From positions 2,825,426 through 2,889,425 of the forward strand of contig JAUPFP010000015.1 of the NCBI GenBank assembly GCA_036925085.1: a stretch of DNA of 64,000 nucleotides, in the 5' to 3' direction. The notes under the pieces are model-generated. The model searched no databases, was not told the DNA's origin, and was given only the letters and a program-made list of their open reading frames with translations. The translations under genes were made by a program, and so were the position numbers. Shown one piece after another: positions 39,301 through 54,500 of the stretch. Within the stretch, counting starts at the first letter, position 1. The number at the start of each line of letters is the position of its first letter. Source of the DNA: Brachycybe producta (lineage: Eukaryota; Arthropoda; Diplopoda; Playtdesmida; Andrognathidae).

Positions 39301-41295
39301 GTTTTTTTTTTTGCCTATGGGGCCTATTTTGAATGGTTAGATAAGAATTACTTCATTTTTTTAGATTTTCAGAATATATATTGTGCAAAATGTATCTTAC
39401 AATATGCTTTATAATGGGTTTAAGCTATAAACCTAAGTACAAATTAGTAGTTCAAACATCATATCAATTTATGCAACTAACAATTTTGCAATTAAAGTCT
39501 ACTAGAAAAGTGGTTTTATATGTACAAGTATCTTTCGGGTTGTCCAATAAGTTCTGGCACACACACATTGTTTTAATGTTGAATATATGTAGACAAGGGT
39601 TTGCCTATGGTGTGATATTTACATAACCTTTTGTGGCATTTTTCTTCCTCCTTGAGAACCTTTTGGAAATGTTATGGGTTCATTTAGGCTTAAATAAACA
39701 AATTTTCTATGTGCAAAAACTATGAAGGGTGGAAGTGCCAGAAGCAGGGCCAGTTGAAGAGGTTTTTCATGTATAGGCAAAATATAATTTTGCTACCTTT
39801 CAACACATAAACAAAATTATATTCAGTAGCAGAGTATAAAAATTTCAGAGAAGATCCATAAAAAAAATTTCTTAAATGCTTGGAAAACTTTCACAACTTC
39901 CCCCCATTGCAATGCAAGCAAAGCGAGCATGTTTTTCAACATTTTACATTTTTATCTTTTCTTAAAAATGAATGGTCGTTTCAATTTTCTTTAAGTCCGT
40001 TTATTGCACGGAATCCTGCGAGGAAAAATGCCCAGCGTGATCGCAGCTGAATTCTCTTGTTTATAAATTTATGGCTAATGAAGCGAGACAAGAAACAAAT
40101 AACAGAAAATAAAAATGGTAAAAAATAAAACAGTTGTACAAATAGTGCTACAAAATTTAATTTTTCTCGTTTTTAAAATTTTCAGATAAAAAAAAAATTC
40201 TGAAAAAACAAACTTTTTGTGCCCCCCCCCCCCAAAAAAAAGGCTTTCTGTACGCTGTCTAAACCTCTAACAGGCACTGGCAAGAACTTATGGAACAACC
40301 CAATATATTTATATTTACTATATATATTTGCCAATAATAGGCAATATTCCCAAGCTAAAACGAATTTGCATAACAAATTGATAATTGTGTTTTGAAAATA
40401 ATATTCTCGAAATAATCTGAAAGATGTTTGAAACAAATTATATTCTTGTCTTTAAGGTAATTTGTTTTTCCAACAAAAAAAAAGAAATTTAATTTTTTTC
40501 CTTCTTACATTAATTAGATAAAAACAACATACACAAATTAAAAAAACAATAGAATTGAATTTTTTTTTCAAAAAACAACAACAACAACAACAAAAAACGA
40601 TTCTAAACTTATTTATTCGTTCAGAATTTCTTTTTTGTTAGTTTTGCTATTTGGTTTAAAGATTAAACAACAATCTTGCAAAGTTAATTAAATTCCATCT
40701 GAATGTAGCCACAAATTTCAATTGTTTGTTTTGCTTTGATAAGCCCAATTAAAGAATAGATTGCTTTTTCGCTATTGTTGTCTTGCAGATTGCTCAAATT
40801 GTTGAAATGCTCCGGATTCAGGTTCTATTAGATCAGAAATAATTGGTCAAATTTTTGTAGTGGCCATTTTTTTTTCTAGTCTTGCTTTTCTTTGTATCTA
40901 CTTTATGAGCAATTCTGCAATAATATCTGAGAGAGACACAATTTCTCTATGTTTCTATACAAATAGACCTACAGGCTATATATATATATATTCTAAAAGC
41001 TAAAAATTCTAATATAAATACAGCTACAACATATTCTAGTTGACTAATCTTTGCATATATGCAGTATATACAGTATGTGTATATCTAGCATGTTTGCTTA
41101 TAAATTGTCTATTCTGTCTCTAAAAATGCGTCTCGTTTTTGGATTTTTGGCTAAAAAATATTTATTAAAACTGTTTATTATATATATACACAATGGTGTT
41201 TATGATGTGTACGTGCAGATTGTTTGGACTTTATAGGATTAAGAGAAAAAATATTCAATACAACCTTAATATAGGGGACTATGTTTGTAGTGAAA

Positions 41296-41329
<34 letters not shown>

Positions 41330-44300
41330 GATCGTTATTTTGAATACAGTTAGCAAATGCTGACATTATAAAGTATCAAATTTAGATTTTTTTATAAACA
41401 GCATAATATTTTTACAAATGAATGTTGGGCTTTCATTTGTTGATATGAAAAGAATGAAGTCAGACATGAAGGTTAAAAGTTCAGTTATTGATATACATGT
41501 ATATAGTAAAATATATGCACATTTTGGTTGTTAATAACTATCATGTTTACATTTTCTTAAATTTAATTTTAGAATTTTAGAATTAAAAGTAAATGTTACA
41601 ATAAAGATTAGATATAACAGCATTGCATGTTTTATGTTTAAATGAGGCATTATCTCAAATTTTCGAAATGTCGTCCATTCTCAGCACGGCAATGCTAACA
41701 TCAGAAAAACAAATCTGATCTGCAAATATATCAATTAATATATCTTTTGGAATTTTGCGACAATTATTTTCGATAAACGGTAAGATACCAAAGAGAATTG
41801 TCGCACAATTGCAAGAGATAGTGTTACCGAGTAGTAATTATTATTGATGTTTGCAGATCAGTCTCTTACAAATGTCAGCATTGTGAATGGATGATATTTT
41901 GAAAAGTTGAGAAAATGCATCATTTAAAAATAAAACATGCAATGCTGTTAAATCTCTAATCTTTATTGTAATATTTACTTTTAATTATAAAATTATAAAA
42001 TTAAAGTTATTAACAACCAATGCGTGTGTATACATTTTTTTTGGGACATTCTGGAGACTTTTTTTTTTCGAAAGTGAAGTTAAGTTTAGGTCCACTTATT
42101 GAACTTACCGAGCTTTCAACAAAAAAAAAACACCAGAAATAAAGCAATTATTGTATACATTACATATTATTAGTAAATAATAAAGATGCTGTTTACTGTA
42201 TATAATCTGTATTTATAGCCATTAAAGAGAATTGAGATCTCTTAGAATACAGTTCAGTAATTTTTGTAACCTAATTGATGGAATTTTTTTTTTGGGCGGG
42301 GGGGAGGAGGGTCGTAGGGGTAGGAGAGAATATAGTTAGGGCCTATATAAACAAGAGAATGTGAAGAGAAAAAGTCTTATATTCTGATTTTAGTTTACAC
42401 AATGGTTTCTTGCTGTAACTGTTCATTTATTTAATTTGCAGCGGTACTTAAACATACAAGGTCTGAAGAGACCCCATTGAAAAATTTACTTTCAATTTGG
42501 TTCTTTTATTATTTATTTAAAAGTATTGTTGACTGTACTAATTAATTAATTAATCTTTGGCGAGTAACAACATTTGTAACAATGACAATTGTCTTAAATA
42601 GAAATAAAGACGAAATGTATGTATAGATTATATTTTATTTAATATAGTTGGGGCAAGTGCAGCAATTGGCAATAATTTAATAAGTTTTACTTGACAATTT
42701 TCACTCTTCTGCTAAATTATAAAATGTTAATTGTTTAATTTGAGTTTTGTTCGTTTAAGAGTACGACTAAGCGCCATATAAAAGTAAATAGTCACTTAAC
42801 CTTTTGCAATTTTAAGAAGTGTAACAGATTTTTCTGCCCTGTCCCCAATTGTTGGTTGAAATAAGTTTATGACAACCGTACACTAGGTTTGCACTTTCCC
42901 CACTAAGGCTATCTAAAAATAGTTATTTAAAACAACATATCAAAAGTCCGAAGAAGATGCATAGTGTATTCAATATGAATGGAAATGTGAAGCTTCAAAA
43001 CTCTTATTAGCCATGTTCCTACTGTAGTTGCTTATTTCAGAGCTGTACATCATTCAAAAGTTTATAACTTTTCAATTTACAGTATGTGTCACACTTACCG
43101 CATCTTACATTACAAATAGTAACTACAACCTTAAAACAAGCTTTTGTTCAAATAAGGCCTTTAGGCTAGGTTATAATCTAAAAATCTATATTATAACTCA
43201 CTTTTTTAAGTTCCTAAATTTTCTACAATGAATTTAAATTTCTCATGAAGTTTGTATAGCATTTTATTGGTCAGTGATTTGTGTTTGCTTTTGACAAAAC
43301 CAATATTGATTTTAAAGATGCAGGCATAATGTAGACTCTGCAAACTTACAGGCATACATTTTATATTCTAACAATAGCTATTTGTGGTTTTTCATTGTTT
43401 GTAGCAATATTAGATATAGTTTAGTATTGTTCACAGATTGGATACTATTTCTTTAGGGACATTAGACCTCTTTTTATTATTGCGTGAACTTAGGGAATAT
43501 ATTGTCTGATATTGGAACTTTTTTTTTCAGAGTAGAATGGTGACAAATTGGGGCCTACTCTATATGGCTCTCATAGGCAATATATATATTTTTTTTATTT
43601 TCTGCAGACTATTTTATTTGTCTGAATAGCCTACTTGCTGTTTTTTTGAAAATTGGTTTACATAAATATTCAAGCATTTCGCTTTTTTTTGTGCTTGCTT
43701 ATTATAGGATATGAAAATTTTTTTAAAGGGATTACCCCCTCATGTGCCCTCACTTGGCTTTCACAAATTAGAAATAAGATTTCATATACTATAGGAATTG
43801 CCAGATAAAAAAAAGTAATTTTAATCTCTAGTGGGATATGAATTCAGACATACTTAGTCTCATTAATCAATTGAAATCCCTATAGAAGAGAGAATACATC
43901 CTACTTTGAACTTCATATTGTATATAGGATAACTAGCACTTTCAAGTTTTTAACTGTTTGCCATTGATTTTCTCAATGAGGAGGATGATGATGATGATGC
44001 TTATGTTGCAGTCAATAGCCTACAGACACTTGAAAGTTGCACGTGCTGCACGACACACGCCATAGATGCTGTGTTAAATGCAATTTGATGTTTCCAAAAA
44101 CCTTGTTTCGATTCTAGTTACCTTTAGTACCTTAAACTGAATTTTTAACGATAATCAAAGATGAAATCTCTTTTTGAATGTTGTGGTTAGGTATTAATAT
44201 CCTATTGGCTGCAATATTTAAAGGGGTTTTTCTTTTATACAATTTTGTTTATGTGAATTTGCTTGACCCATGACCCTTAAAATGGTCCAATTTGCTAGCC

Positions 44301-47300
44301 ATCTTGTCGGTTCTTTAGAAACATCTTTCAGCTTTAAGATGTTATTATAACTTTCCGAACTACAGTTCGGTTGCTGTGGAACCATTTAAAAAAAATTTTG
44401 GAACTACAAAATTGACCACATTTCATAACATGTGCAACTTTAGGGTGTTTAGGCATTGTAAAAGTAAAACATTACGTTTTTAGACAAAAATAAGGCATAA
44501 ATATTTGAGAGTATGTTGAAAATACGAAAGAATGCAGTTACTAATTTGCTTAATCAGAACATTATTTAGAATTGTTCTTATTAAATTTTACTTTTGTATG
44601 AAATGTCTTCTAATGAGTTTTCTTCATCTCTGAGAAACGAAAAATAATGAGTATTTCTGTAAATCCATTAATTTGATTAAGCATGATTTAAATTGTATAG
44701 GACAGGTTATTATTTCATCACAACAAAAAGCCCTTTTCATCTAACGGAAATTCAGAGAGAGCGACTTAATTTAATACCCTATTTTTTCTAAATATGCATT
44801 TGAGCATGTTATTAATTTTTCTGTTTTCTTCTACTATTCATCATTGTGGTTCATTAATAATTTCCCATTTTATGGGTGGGTGGGTCCTCCTAATTCAAAA
44901 CAAAACAGGAAATTACTCGATAATAATCGTTAGTAGACTAAATTTGTTATTTGAATAACAATTTTTTGGAGATTAACGGATCAGGTCTAAATTATAACAA
45001 GAATCTGGAATATAATTTTTTTTCTCATATTAAAGTTAGTTTAATTTTCAACCGCAATAGTAATGTAGATTGGTAATATTAAGTGTGAAAATTTATGATG
45101 TGGTTTTATGGGATACAAACTTAATTTTAAAAAAAAGTCATTATCTTGTTCTATATTTTCTTTAATGCATATGGAATTTGTTTAAGTTTGTTCTTTCCTT
45201 ATATACTTTTTTTTTCTCTACTAGTTAATGTTATTTAAGGAAAATGTAATTCTAGAATTCAAACAACTTTAAGACGAGGTTTTCGTTTTTTTTTTTCTTC
45301 TCTACATTGAATTTGAAATTTGTCGTTAGGATAGAATTTTTAGCACCTTAGCCTTTAATGGACTTTATAATGGATATTTCTTTGGAAATGACAATGAAGA
45401 GACACTGATTTGTCTTTATCTAATGCACCTAAGAAAATTCTTTCTAACTAGAAAATAAGAAGAAAAAAAAACTACTGGGTAAAAGTACAAGTTAAGTGCA
45501 TCCTATGTTCTAAAGAAGAGTGTGTCTTAATGAAATTTCTTAAGAAGCAATTTAATTTTCTAAAATAGTGGTATATGCATAGGCCTATACAATTTTATAT
45601 ATATACAGGCTGTCCATAAATAAAACTTATTTGCAGTTTACATTTTTAATAACTTTACTTCTGTTTAATATAAAAAAATAATTTGTAAAATGCAACTGAA
45701 AGGGATTTTTTTTAAAAATTTAGCATAATATTTAATTATAGAAATGTTGACTTTTGACATATCCACCCAATGGTCATCCCGCTATATGTTGGATGTCCTG
45801 TGACCTTCCCACTACCGCTCCCGCTCCTGTGTCCCGCGTGAGTCTTATGAGATCTCCTAAAGATAGTTTAGTAGAGAATACTATACAGTACACATACCTG
45901 ATAATTTAAATGCATTTAAATAATAAATGTGTTCTATAAAGTCCTGTGAAAGGCAAACGAACATTATGTCGAACTCAATTTAGTCAGTTAATAATCTGAA
46001 AATATTCAGTTAATACTTTAATATAATATATAAACTATTGACAAAATATTGATTTAGTATTTCAATTTAAAATATTAATAATAAAGTCAATTTTTATTTG
46101 GTTCATGTCCTTAACTGGATTCCGTATAATTGACCTAAACACATTTAATTTGAATTCATTTAACTCCTGTGTGTACAAGGTATAAGGTTTTGTCATTTTC
46201 AGTTGCATTTTAGAGATTTTTCATACTGTATATTATATAGAAGCGAAATTATTAAAAACTAGAAATGCACAAGGACTTTATGCACACCTTATATTAAAAA
46301 AGAAGAGGTAGAAGCAAAAATTTGATGATGGAGGTAATAGAACTGAAAATTGTTTAAGACAAAATAAAATGAATGTGTTGGCATTATATTACTAAAGGAA
46401 ATTTCGTTTTATTTAAAAAAAAAGATCATCTGTTTTATGAACTTTTTAATTAAGACATTTGTCTTACAGTTAAAAATAAAGCTTGCCCTCAATCTTATTC
46501 CTACCGTTAAAACTCATGCATTGAATGACTGCTGATTCACAAACATTCAGTACAAAACTGTGTGTATATATCTACAATTGGTTTAGCTTTTACTAACGAA
46601 ACATGAAAAACATTTTAAGGCTAAAAACCCCCTCGTTTAAAAGCAAATTTTAATTAATGATGGAAAAAACGTCCATTGAGTTTTCACTTTTTTTTTATAA
46701 ACACACAACTTCATTAAATGCCATTGAAATTGTCTTTACATTTTAGACTTATTATGGGTAGCACCAATCTTTATTTTCTTTTTCATACTTTATAGCAGTA
46801 ATTAAATTAATTAACATAATCTATCTCAGTGGGACACATTTAGAAAAATACTTAAAAATAGACGAACAAACGAAAAAAAAAATTGTGTAGCTTTAGAATA
46901 TATTATTTGCTTCCATATGCTTGAACAGACTTTTATAGAAATTTAAGGTAATTAGCTTTAAAAAAAACCAACATTTCAGACTAGATTAAATGTTTATTTT
47001 GAAACTAGAAAACTAAACAAATGGCAGCAATATCATTTTGATAATGCGATATTTTTAAATGTTAAATAAATTTTTTAAATGCGGCTTAAAGTAAATTATA
47101 GAAATTGTGTTTTTTTAAACTATTATAAACAATTTATTTTTAAAATAGTGTTATTGTAAATAATACTAAATATCATTAAATTTATTTATCTTCTAATTCC
47201 AAATTAATTTTGAATTTATTTTAAAGTAAAAAAAACATTTTTGCATAAACTCTGTTACAAAAAAATTCTTATGTTTTTACATTTGAAAGAATCTACATGT

Positions 47301-47900
47301 AAATATACATTAATGTGTTAACAGAATGTACTTGCTCATATATACATGTAGTTAAATAGATAGTTAAAATAATATAATGAGCTCTACACAATTGTTAGTA
47401 TAATTGACTATATAAAGAGAAGATTTCCGCATTTTCTGCATTACTTACTTATTATATATTTTCACGTTTATATTATGTACAAAAGCTTTTTTGTCTTGTA
47501 AAAGTTACTTTACTGGTTAATTATTGAAACTTTTTGTTTTAATCTTAAAATGAAAGGAATATAATTTAAGTGGCTAATGAATATAGCATGACGACACTGG
47601 CGTGAATTTGGTGAGCATCGTTGAATTAGATTATAATGTGCATCATCCTATGTATATACATGTACAAGATACATTATATATATATCTCTATATTATATAG
47701 GCGTTTGTAGAAAGAAAGAAAAAAATGAGTCTAATTTTCTTCTTGGTTGTTGATGATAGAAAAAGGAAGGAGAGCCAAAAAGCATTTTTGCTCGGGCGTA
47801 ACAAATGAAACTCTTCCATCATAGAGGCAAGAAGGTGTAAACGAAAGAAAGCGTCTTCATACTAATATAGATAATAATAATAGTAATAATAATAATAATA

Positions 47901-47972
<72 letters not shown>

Positions 47973-47977
47973 TAAAT

Positions 47978-48018
<41 letters not shown>

Positions 48019-48440
48019 TTAATAATATTAATAATAATAATAATATTAATATTAATATTAATATTAATATTAATATTAATAATAAAAATAATAATAACAC
48101 AGCGTTTGGTTTTGCCTTTGTGGTCACCTAACATTCTAACAATATTTCATAAAGGTTGGGTTTTAATTGAAACTTTCAGAACTCTGATTTAAATAAATTA
48201 TTAATAATAATAAGTACTAATAAGAAAGTAATAATAATAATTATTGTAAGCACCCACATCTCTCTCTCCTCTTTCTTTGGAACGCTCTGACGTTTTTTCA
48301 GTGGTAACCATTATACGTTTATGTCATATAATACATATACATCTTTTACTGCCTAGGACAGGCAACATTCCCTATTTGAATAGGTTCCTATATTTCAAAA
48401 TCTCCATCTGAAGACGGGCATGCTTCTAGTAATGATGATG

Positions 48441-48508
<68 letters not shown>

Positions 48509-51500
48509 TATAATTATTATTCTTTTTATTATTGTTATTGTGAGTGGGTATTATTAATAACACTCAGTGGTTTGTTCTACCTTTGTAGTCGCCTCACATT
48601 ATTTCATAAAGGTTGGATTTTAATCGAAATTTCGAGTCCCCTGATTTTTTTTTTTCCATTTCTTTTTGTAACAAATATTTTGTTATAAATATATAATGCG
48701 AATACAGTTTATTAATTATGTATTAATGTACATATTCAACCTGTTTTTTTTATTTGAATTTTGTTCTTATCATTTAGTTGTGCATATTTTTTTTATTGAT
48801 GTGATGAAAATTTTATATCTTGTATAACTTTTTTTTAAGTGTAACTTTTGAAAGTAGGCTATATTTACTTAGTGTTTCATTAGTATGTGAATCAAGATAA
48901 ATTTTAATTTAGTTCATAATTACATTTTTTATAGATTAAGATTTGTAGACGTTGTGTTAAAAAATGAATTTTTAATGAAAGTAAACTTGGATTCAAAATT
49001 CACAGTGAAAATGAAACCAGTGGCTCCATAGATATTTTGGACGCAAAAAACGTCAAGCAAACTTCTTTTAGAAACAACATTAGGAAAAACTTCACATTGC
49101 TTTCAAAACTAGAATGGTAAAAGATTATGCTAAAAGTTTTTTCATGACTATATCTTAAAAAATAAACATTTTATTTAACAGTTTGACAATGACCCGTTTT
49201 TAGGCTTTTTTTCATTAACCTTTCATAGAAAACTATTTTCACCTTTTTAAAACAAGTCATACGAGCGTAAAATTGCTTATTTTTAAAGATGTCGTCATGA
49301 AAATACTTTTAGCATAACTTCATGATAACAATTGAAGTTTCTAAAAAAACACTTGTTATCTTTCTCCTGAAAAATATTTCTCCAGACCGCGAGTGAGATT
49401 CAACTATGGAACCACCTTAACACGAGTTGAGAGGAACCAGAGTATTTTTTTTCGTGTTAAAAGAAAAAAAAATTGAAAAATGTATTTTATAATGCATTCA
49501 TGGAACAGTATATTGCAGTAAAGGTAAAAATGACAAGAAAAATACAAAACATATACTAGGGTATAATGGAAACCTTTTTTTTATTACTTAAAACTTACAT
49601 TTTGACTTCGCCTACTTTTTTTAAATCAGTTATAAGTTTATAAGTCCATAAAATAAGCAAATTCAATAAATCCGGCCACTGATTGATTTGAGTGTTTTTT
49701 CATGTTTGAAAATGTTTTTTTACGAAGATAATATCTGAAAGCAAATTTAAATATATTCTCAGACCCTTTAGTTTGTTTTAGAAAAAAAATAAGGTAAATT
49801 CGTATTATTGGAACTGAAAAGATTTTTCATGTTCAAAGGTTGTTTTACAGTAATTTACTTATGAAATTCTGATTCTGTCTTACAGGTGCAAAATGAAGAG
49901 GAACTTGAATGTATTTTAGAAACTAGAAGAGTAGTTCAATAATTTAAGGGTAATTTAATGTTGATATCTTTCAAAATTAAATTTTTATGTCAGTTTGTCG
50001 CTTCGTAGACGACATTTTTGTTTTAAAAAATTGCATTTCGAAAGATATCAACATTAAGTTACCCTTCTAGTTTCTTGAATACTTTCTAGTTTTTCTTAAT
50101 TTTGCTCCCGAAAGTCATAATAATGAGTTTGAGAAATCAGCTGTTCATAAACTATTTTAACTAATATCTTTGAGTTATCCATTTGGTGTTTAAAGAAATT
50201 AAATATTTGAACAAGAAAATATTTTCAGTGTAAAAAGCAATTCTTTTTCTACAAAAATATTTAGATATGTTTTTTTTTTGTAGAAAAAGAATTGCTTTTT
50301 GTAGAATATTTTCTCTTAATATTTGTTCAGCATCTTTTTTTGCTCTTAAAAATTTGTTTTTTCAACAAAAAAATACTACTTTCAACCATTACTTTGATGT
50401 AAAAGTTTTATTCTTTACAAAAGTTAACGGTTTGAACAAAAAAAAATTTAGATCTCTTACAAACAAAACAAAAAAAAATGTCTCCAAACGAAGATTAAAA
50501 GTGTATTTCATAGAGAGTGAAATGAATAATATATTTTCATTTCCTGTCTGATGCATTTACAAAAAAAAAAACAAGTTTTTTTCATGAGAATTTAGAAATA
50601 TTTTTTTTAATCAATATTAATGTTGACTTTTGCTTTTGGACGAGAAAAGGACCTACTTTTAGTAATATAACGTTGCTTTTTAATGCAACTGTCAACAAAC
50701 AAAAAGCATATATATATATGCTCGTATATACAGTATGTAAAGAGGCCATAACCTTATTATGTTTTACATCGTCAACATGTAATATTTTTAGCTATATATA
50801 TTTACGAGAGTACAAGGGCCGTAAATTTTCATGAGTGAAATTTATTCGTTGACATGGAGAGCTTTTTCTCCTCGTCATATATTTTTAGTTTTTGGTTTTT
50901 TTTTTCTCTCTCTCTCAAGTTTCTTGTAGAAAAATGCAATAGAAAAAAGTAATACGAAAAGGGTCTACAATAGTTTTTTTTCTCGTTTTTTTAACGAATT
51001 TCGTGTTAAAAGAACTTTAAAAATGCATTTTATAATATTATTAAAAATAATGTAAACCTTATTAAACCTTAAGGGGACTGTTCACTGCTTACATAGGTAT
51101 TTGTTTAATATTACATGAAAAATTATTTAAAAATAAACACAACTAAGTAACAATGTGCATAATCAGTCAATCTGCATATTGGCTAGGGAATATGCAAAAC
51201 AACCAATCTGCTAGTGAGTCTGCAAAATACAATCCCTAAAATGTATTGAATTTTGCAGATTCACTAGCAATTTGATGATTGATTGATTTGATTGACTGAT
51301 TTTCCCCAGATTGGCACTAACATATATAAGAAAATGACAATCAGTAACATTCAATCCAAAATGGTCAAGTCCAATTTATTTTAAACTTATTATCAAAAAT
51401 GTGCTGCATTTGGGAGACTTCACAATGTCACAAAAGCCAGAACATTCTGAATTATGTAAATATTTTTTGATTCGAAAAAAATATTTACATAATTCAGCGT

Positions 51501-54500
51501 GTTCTGGCTTTTGTTGGAACACGCTGAATTATGTAAACACAACACTTTATGAAGAGGCAAATTCTTTCTTTGTAACGAGATTATTTTAACACGAAAAAAT
51601 ATTTCGGCCCTTTCAAATTCGTGTTCTTCGGTTTCCGTTGTATACAGAAGAAAGAAAAAAACCAATCCAAACGAACCGGACCGAAAGTACGAGGGTGAGT
51701 TAAAAATTAACCGAACTCTCTGGCTGTAGAATTTATTTTAATCAACTTTTAGAAAAGCCAAATATATTATTTTTCGAAATAATCTCTTTGCTTTTCAATA
51801 CACTTTGTCCATCTGTCAACAAATATTCGTATTCCCTTATTAAAAAAATGTTTTAGGCTGAGCTTGCGAGCCACGAATGCACCGCTGTCTTCACTTCTTC
51901 ATCAGAGGTGAATCTTCGTCCTCGAAGGGCTGTTTTCAGGAGACCAAACAGGTGAAAGTCCGATGAACCAAGATCAGGAGTATAGGGAGGAGGATGCTTT
52001 AACACCTCAAAACGACGGTTTCGCAGAGTGTAAACAGTGTGGGCAGAGGTGTGCAGACGTGCATTGTCATTGCAAGATCACAACGCCCTTGGATAGCAGT
52101 CCTCTGCATTTAATCCGAAGTTTAGGACTTCAGTTCTTCAGTGAGCATCTCATTTTAACGAGCACGGTCGATTGTTGAACCTTTTTCCTGATAGTGTTTC
52201 AATACTGGCCCTTGAGAATCCCTGAAAACCGGAGTGCGGATAATTTTTGACTCACCCTCGTATATTTTATGCAGACGCATTCTTGCTACAAAATTCTACG
52301 GTTCGGTTAGTAGGGAACGAAACAAGCCACAGAAATTAGATACATTTTTGTAATACATTTATACACGCAGTACCAAACATGCAGACACGTTTTAAATTTA
52401 AGTAGCTCTGTTAAATTTTGGTAAACGTAAATTTATATTTTGAGAAGTTCCCAGAGGCTTCACAGTTTCTACATGCTTATAGAAACTTCTTAGTTTTGAC
52501 ATTCTCCAGGGTCAACACAGTTTCGAACGGCTCCTGGGGCCTTCCAGTTCAGAGAAGCTTCTAGGAGCCTCGCGGTTTTTTGGAACATTCCGGCATCTTC
52601 ACAATTGCGCGAGACTCCTGTAGGCTTGTTTATCCACTAACTTTTTTTAGTTTTCAACTAAAATAGTTCAAATTTTGTACACGTATATTTTATGACGTTG
52701 TTAACAACTAGCTTAAATTACAAAAGTGTGTTATAGTTTTTGAAATGCGTATCCTTAAACAAAGCGCACGTTACTTGCACCCCTCAACAGCGCTTAAAGT
52801 AAACGTTTGTCGCATCAGCGCCTAGAATAGGGCCGGCGCAGGCGGCATTTGCCATCCGGACTAATATGTGACTGTCGATTTTTCATGTTAAACTGTTTTT
52901 ATTATACATAAAAACGAATTTTTTTTTCAAATGAAATACAATAAAATTCCAAGGAATAAAGGGTAAATTTTTTTTTTATAAACCACACACACTGAACACA
53001 CACTGAACACACACTGAACACAGAACCACCTATGGTTTCTGTCAGATCTATTTCACATACAACAACAACAACAAAAAAAATAGATGGATCCCAAGTATTC
53101 ATTTTTAAACTCATTCTAAACTTGTGAGCTTTTATGTATGGGTATATATAGGGACCTTAGCATACATTTGCATGCTTGAATAAACCTAACTATCAAGAAA
53201 TGTATTAACGCTCTACTGAATAAAAGAATGACTTTTGAAAGACTTTTTAAGCCAAAAAAAAACTTTTATTCGTGATTGAATAGATTGGTAAAAAAAAGAC
53301 GAAAATCGTTTTTACAAATAAAACTTTAGACACGAATTTTTTTTTAAAGAGACTGAAAAAAAAAATCGAATTGAAGTCAATCAATACCAAAAAAGAGTTT
53401 TTTTTTCTTGGGTTAAAAATACGCATATATTTTGTTTGTTTTTTATTGGACCATGGTTTGTGAGAGTTGTTACTAGGGTCATTAAGTAGTGATTGATACT
53501 CTGTTGAAACTTTTTACAATGTAAAATATTTGGAATTCCAATTTTGAAAATGTATTATAGGGAGGCTTACAGATTTCACTCTTTCTTTCTCTCTCTTTCT
53601 CTCTCTCTCTCTTTCGCTTTCTTTCTCTCTCTCTCTCTTTCTCTCTCTTCTTCTCTTTTTCTGTATGAATCCAACTTTAAAAAAAAATGAAAAAATGTGT
53701 TATTTGTTGAGAAAAATAAGCTTCCGAGCAGTGAAATTCAAGTGAAAAGCTATTTCTCTCCTTCTGAAGAAATATCCGCATATTTATTTTCATCTGACGG
53801 ATGTCTAGAATAAGAAGAAGAAGAAGAAGAAAAAAATCATAATGGAAAAAATGTTCAATAAATCTGGATGTCCAGTTGTTTTCGGTATCTTTCTCATAAA
53901 ATTTGGTGTTTTCTTTTAGATGGACATCACATTTGAAACTTCGAGTTTTCTTCAGGCTATGATTTGTTTACAGAAAAATGTTCATTGTGGATATTCTAGT
54001 TTACTTTCATATAGAGAAGAAAAAAATACACACACAAACACAGTAAAGTACTTTACTTATAGTAAATTGGTGTTGTTCATCTCGTAAAAAGAAAGCCAAT
54101 TTAGGATTAATGATTTTTAGCAGATGTTAAACCAATTGCTGAACAACACAACATTATACAATTAGGTACATTAAATATTAATTTATGTCTTTCTAATTAA
54201 ATTATGTCATCATTTTTTTTTTCAAAAACTTATCTAAAATAAAGTACGCAATATTTGACTTTTGTTTTGGCTGAGTTTAATTTTGATTTTTATATAGGAG
54301 GGGGGGGGGGGGGGGGAAAGAAAAATAGATGCAAAACTTATTTGCATATTATAAATTATTTATGGGTTAAAAGGGTAATAAAAACTGTTTTACTACCTGA
54401 TGAAAATAACATTTGCTTTTCTACTAACTTCATATGAGGTTTTTTTTATAAACTTCGAGCTTGAAATAAAAGAAAATTGAATATGTGTACAGAAATTGTG

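Noticed and set aside
47819-48134. Poly-Ile/Leu and poly-Asn/Tyr frames on the minus strand
   Set aside because: They are produced by the AAT array and are not hydrophobic membrane proteins.
49862-49935. Apparent exon after CTGTCTTACAG with in-frame Lys/Glu-rich sequence
   Set aside because: The same acceptor-like sequence occurs in other copies of a foldback repeat (310, 63960), and the frame does not continue consistently.
51963-52178. 71-residue plus-strand frame with Cys and His residues, zinc-finger-like at first sight
   Set aside because: It is antisense to the mariner transposase remnant, which explains its composition.
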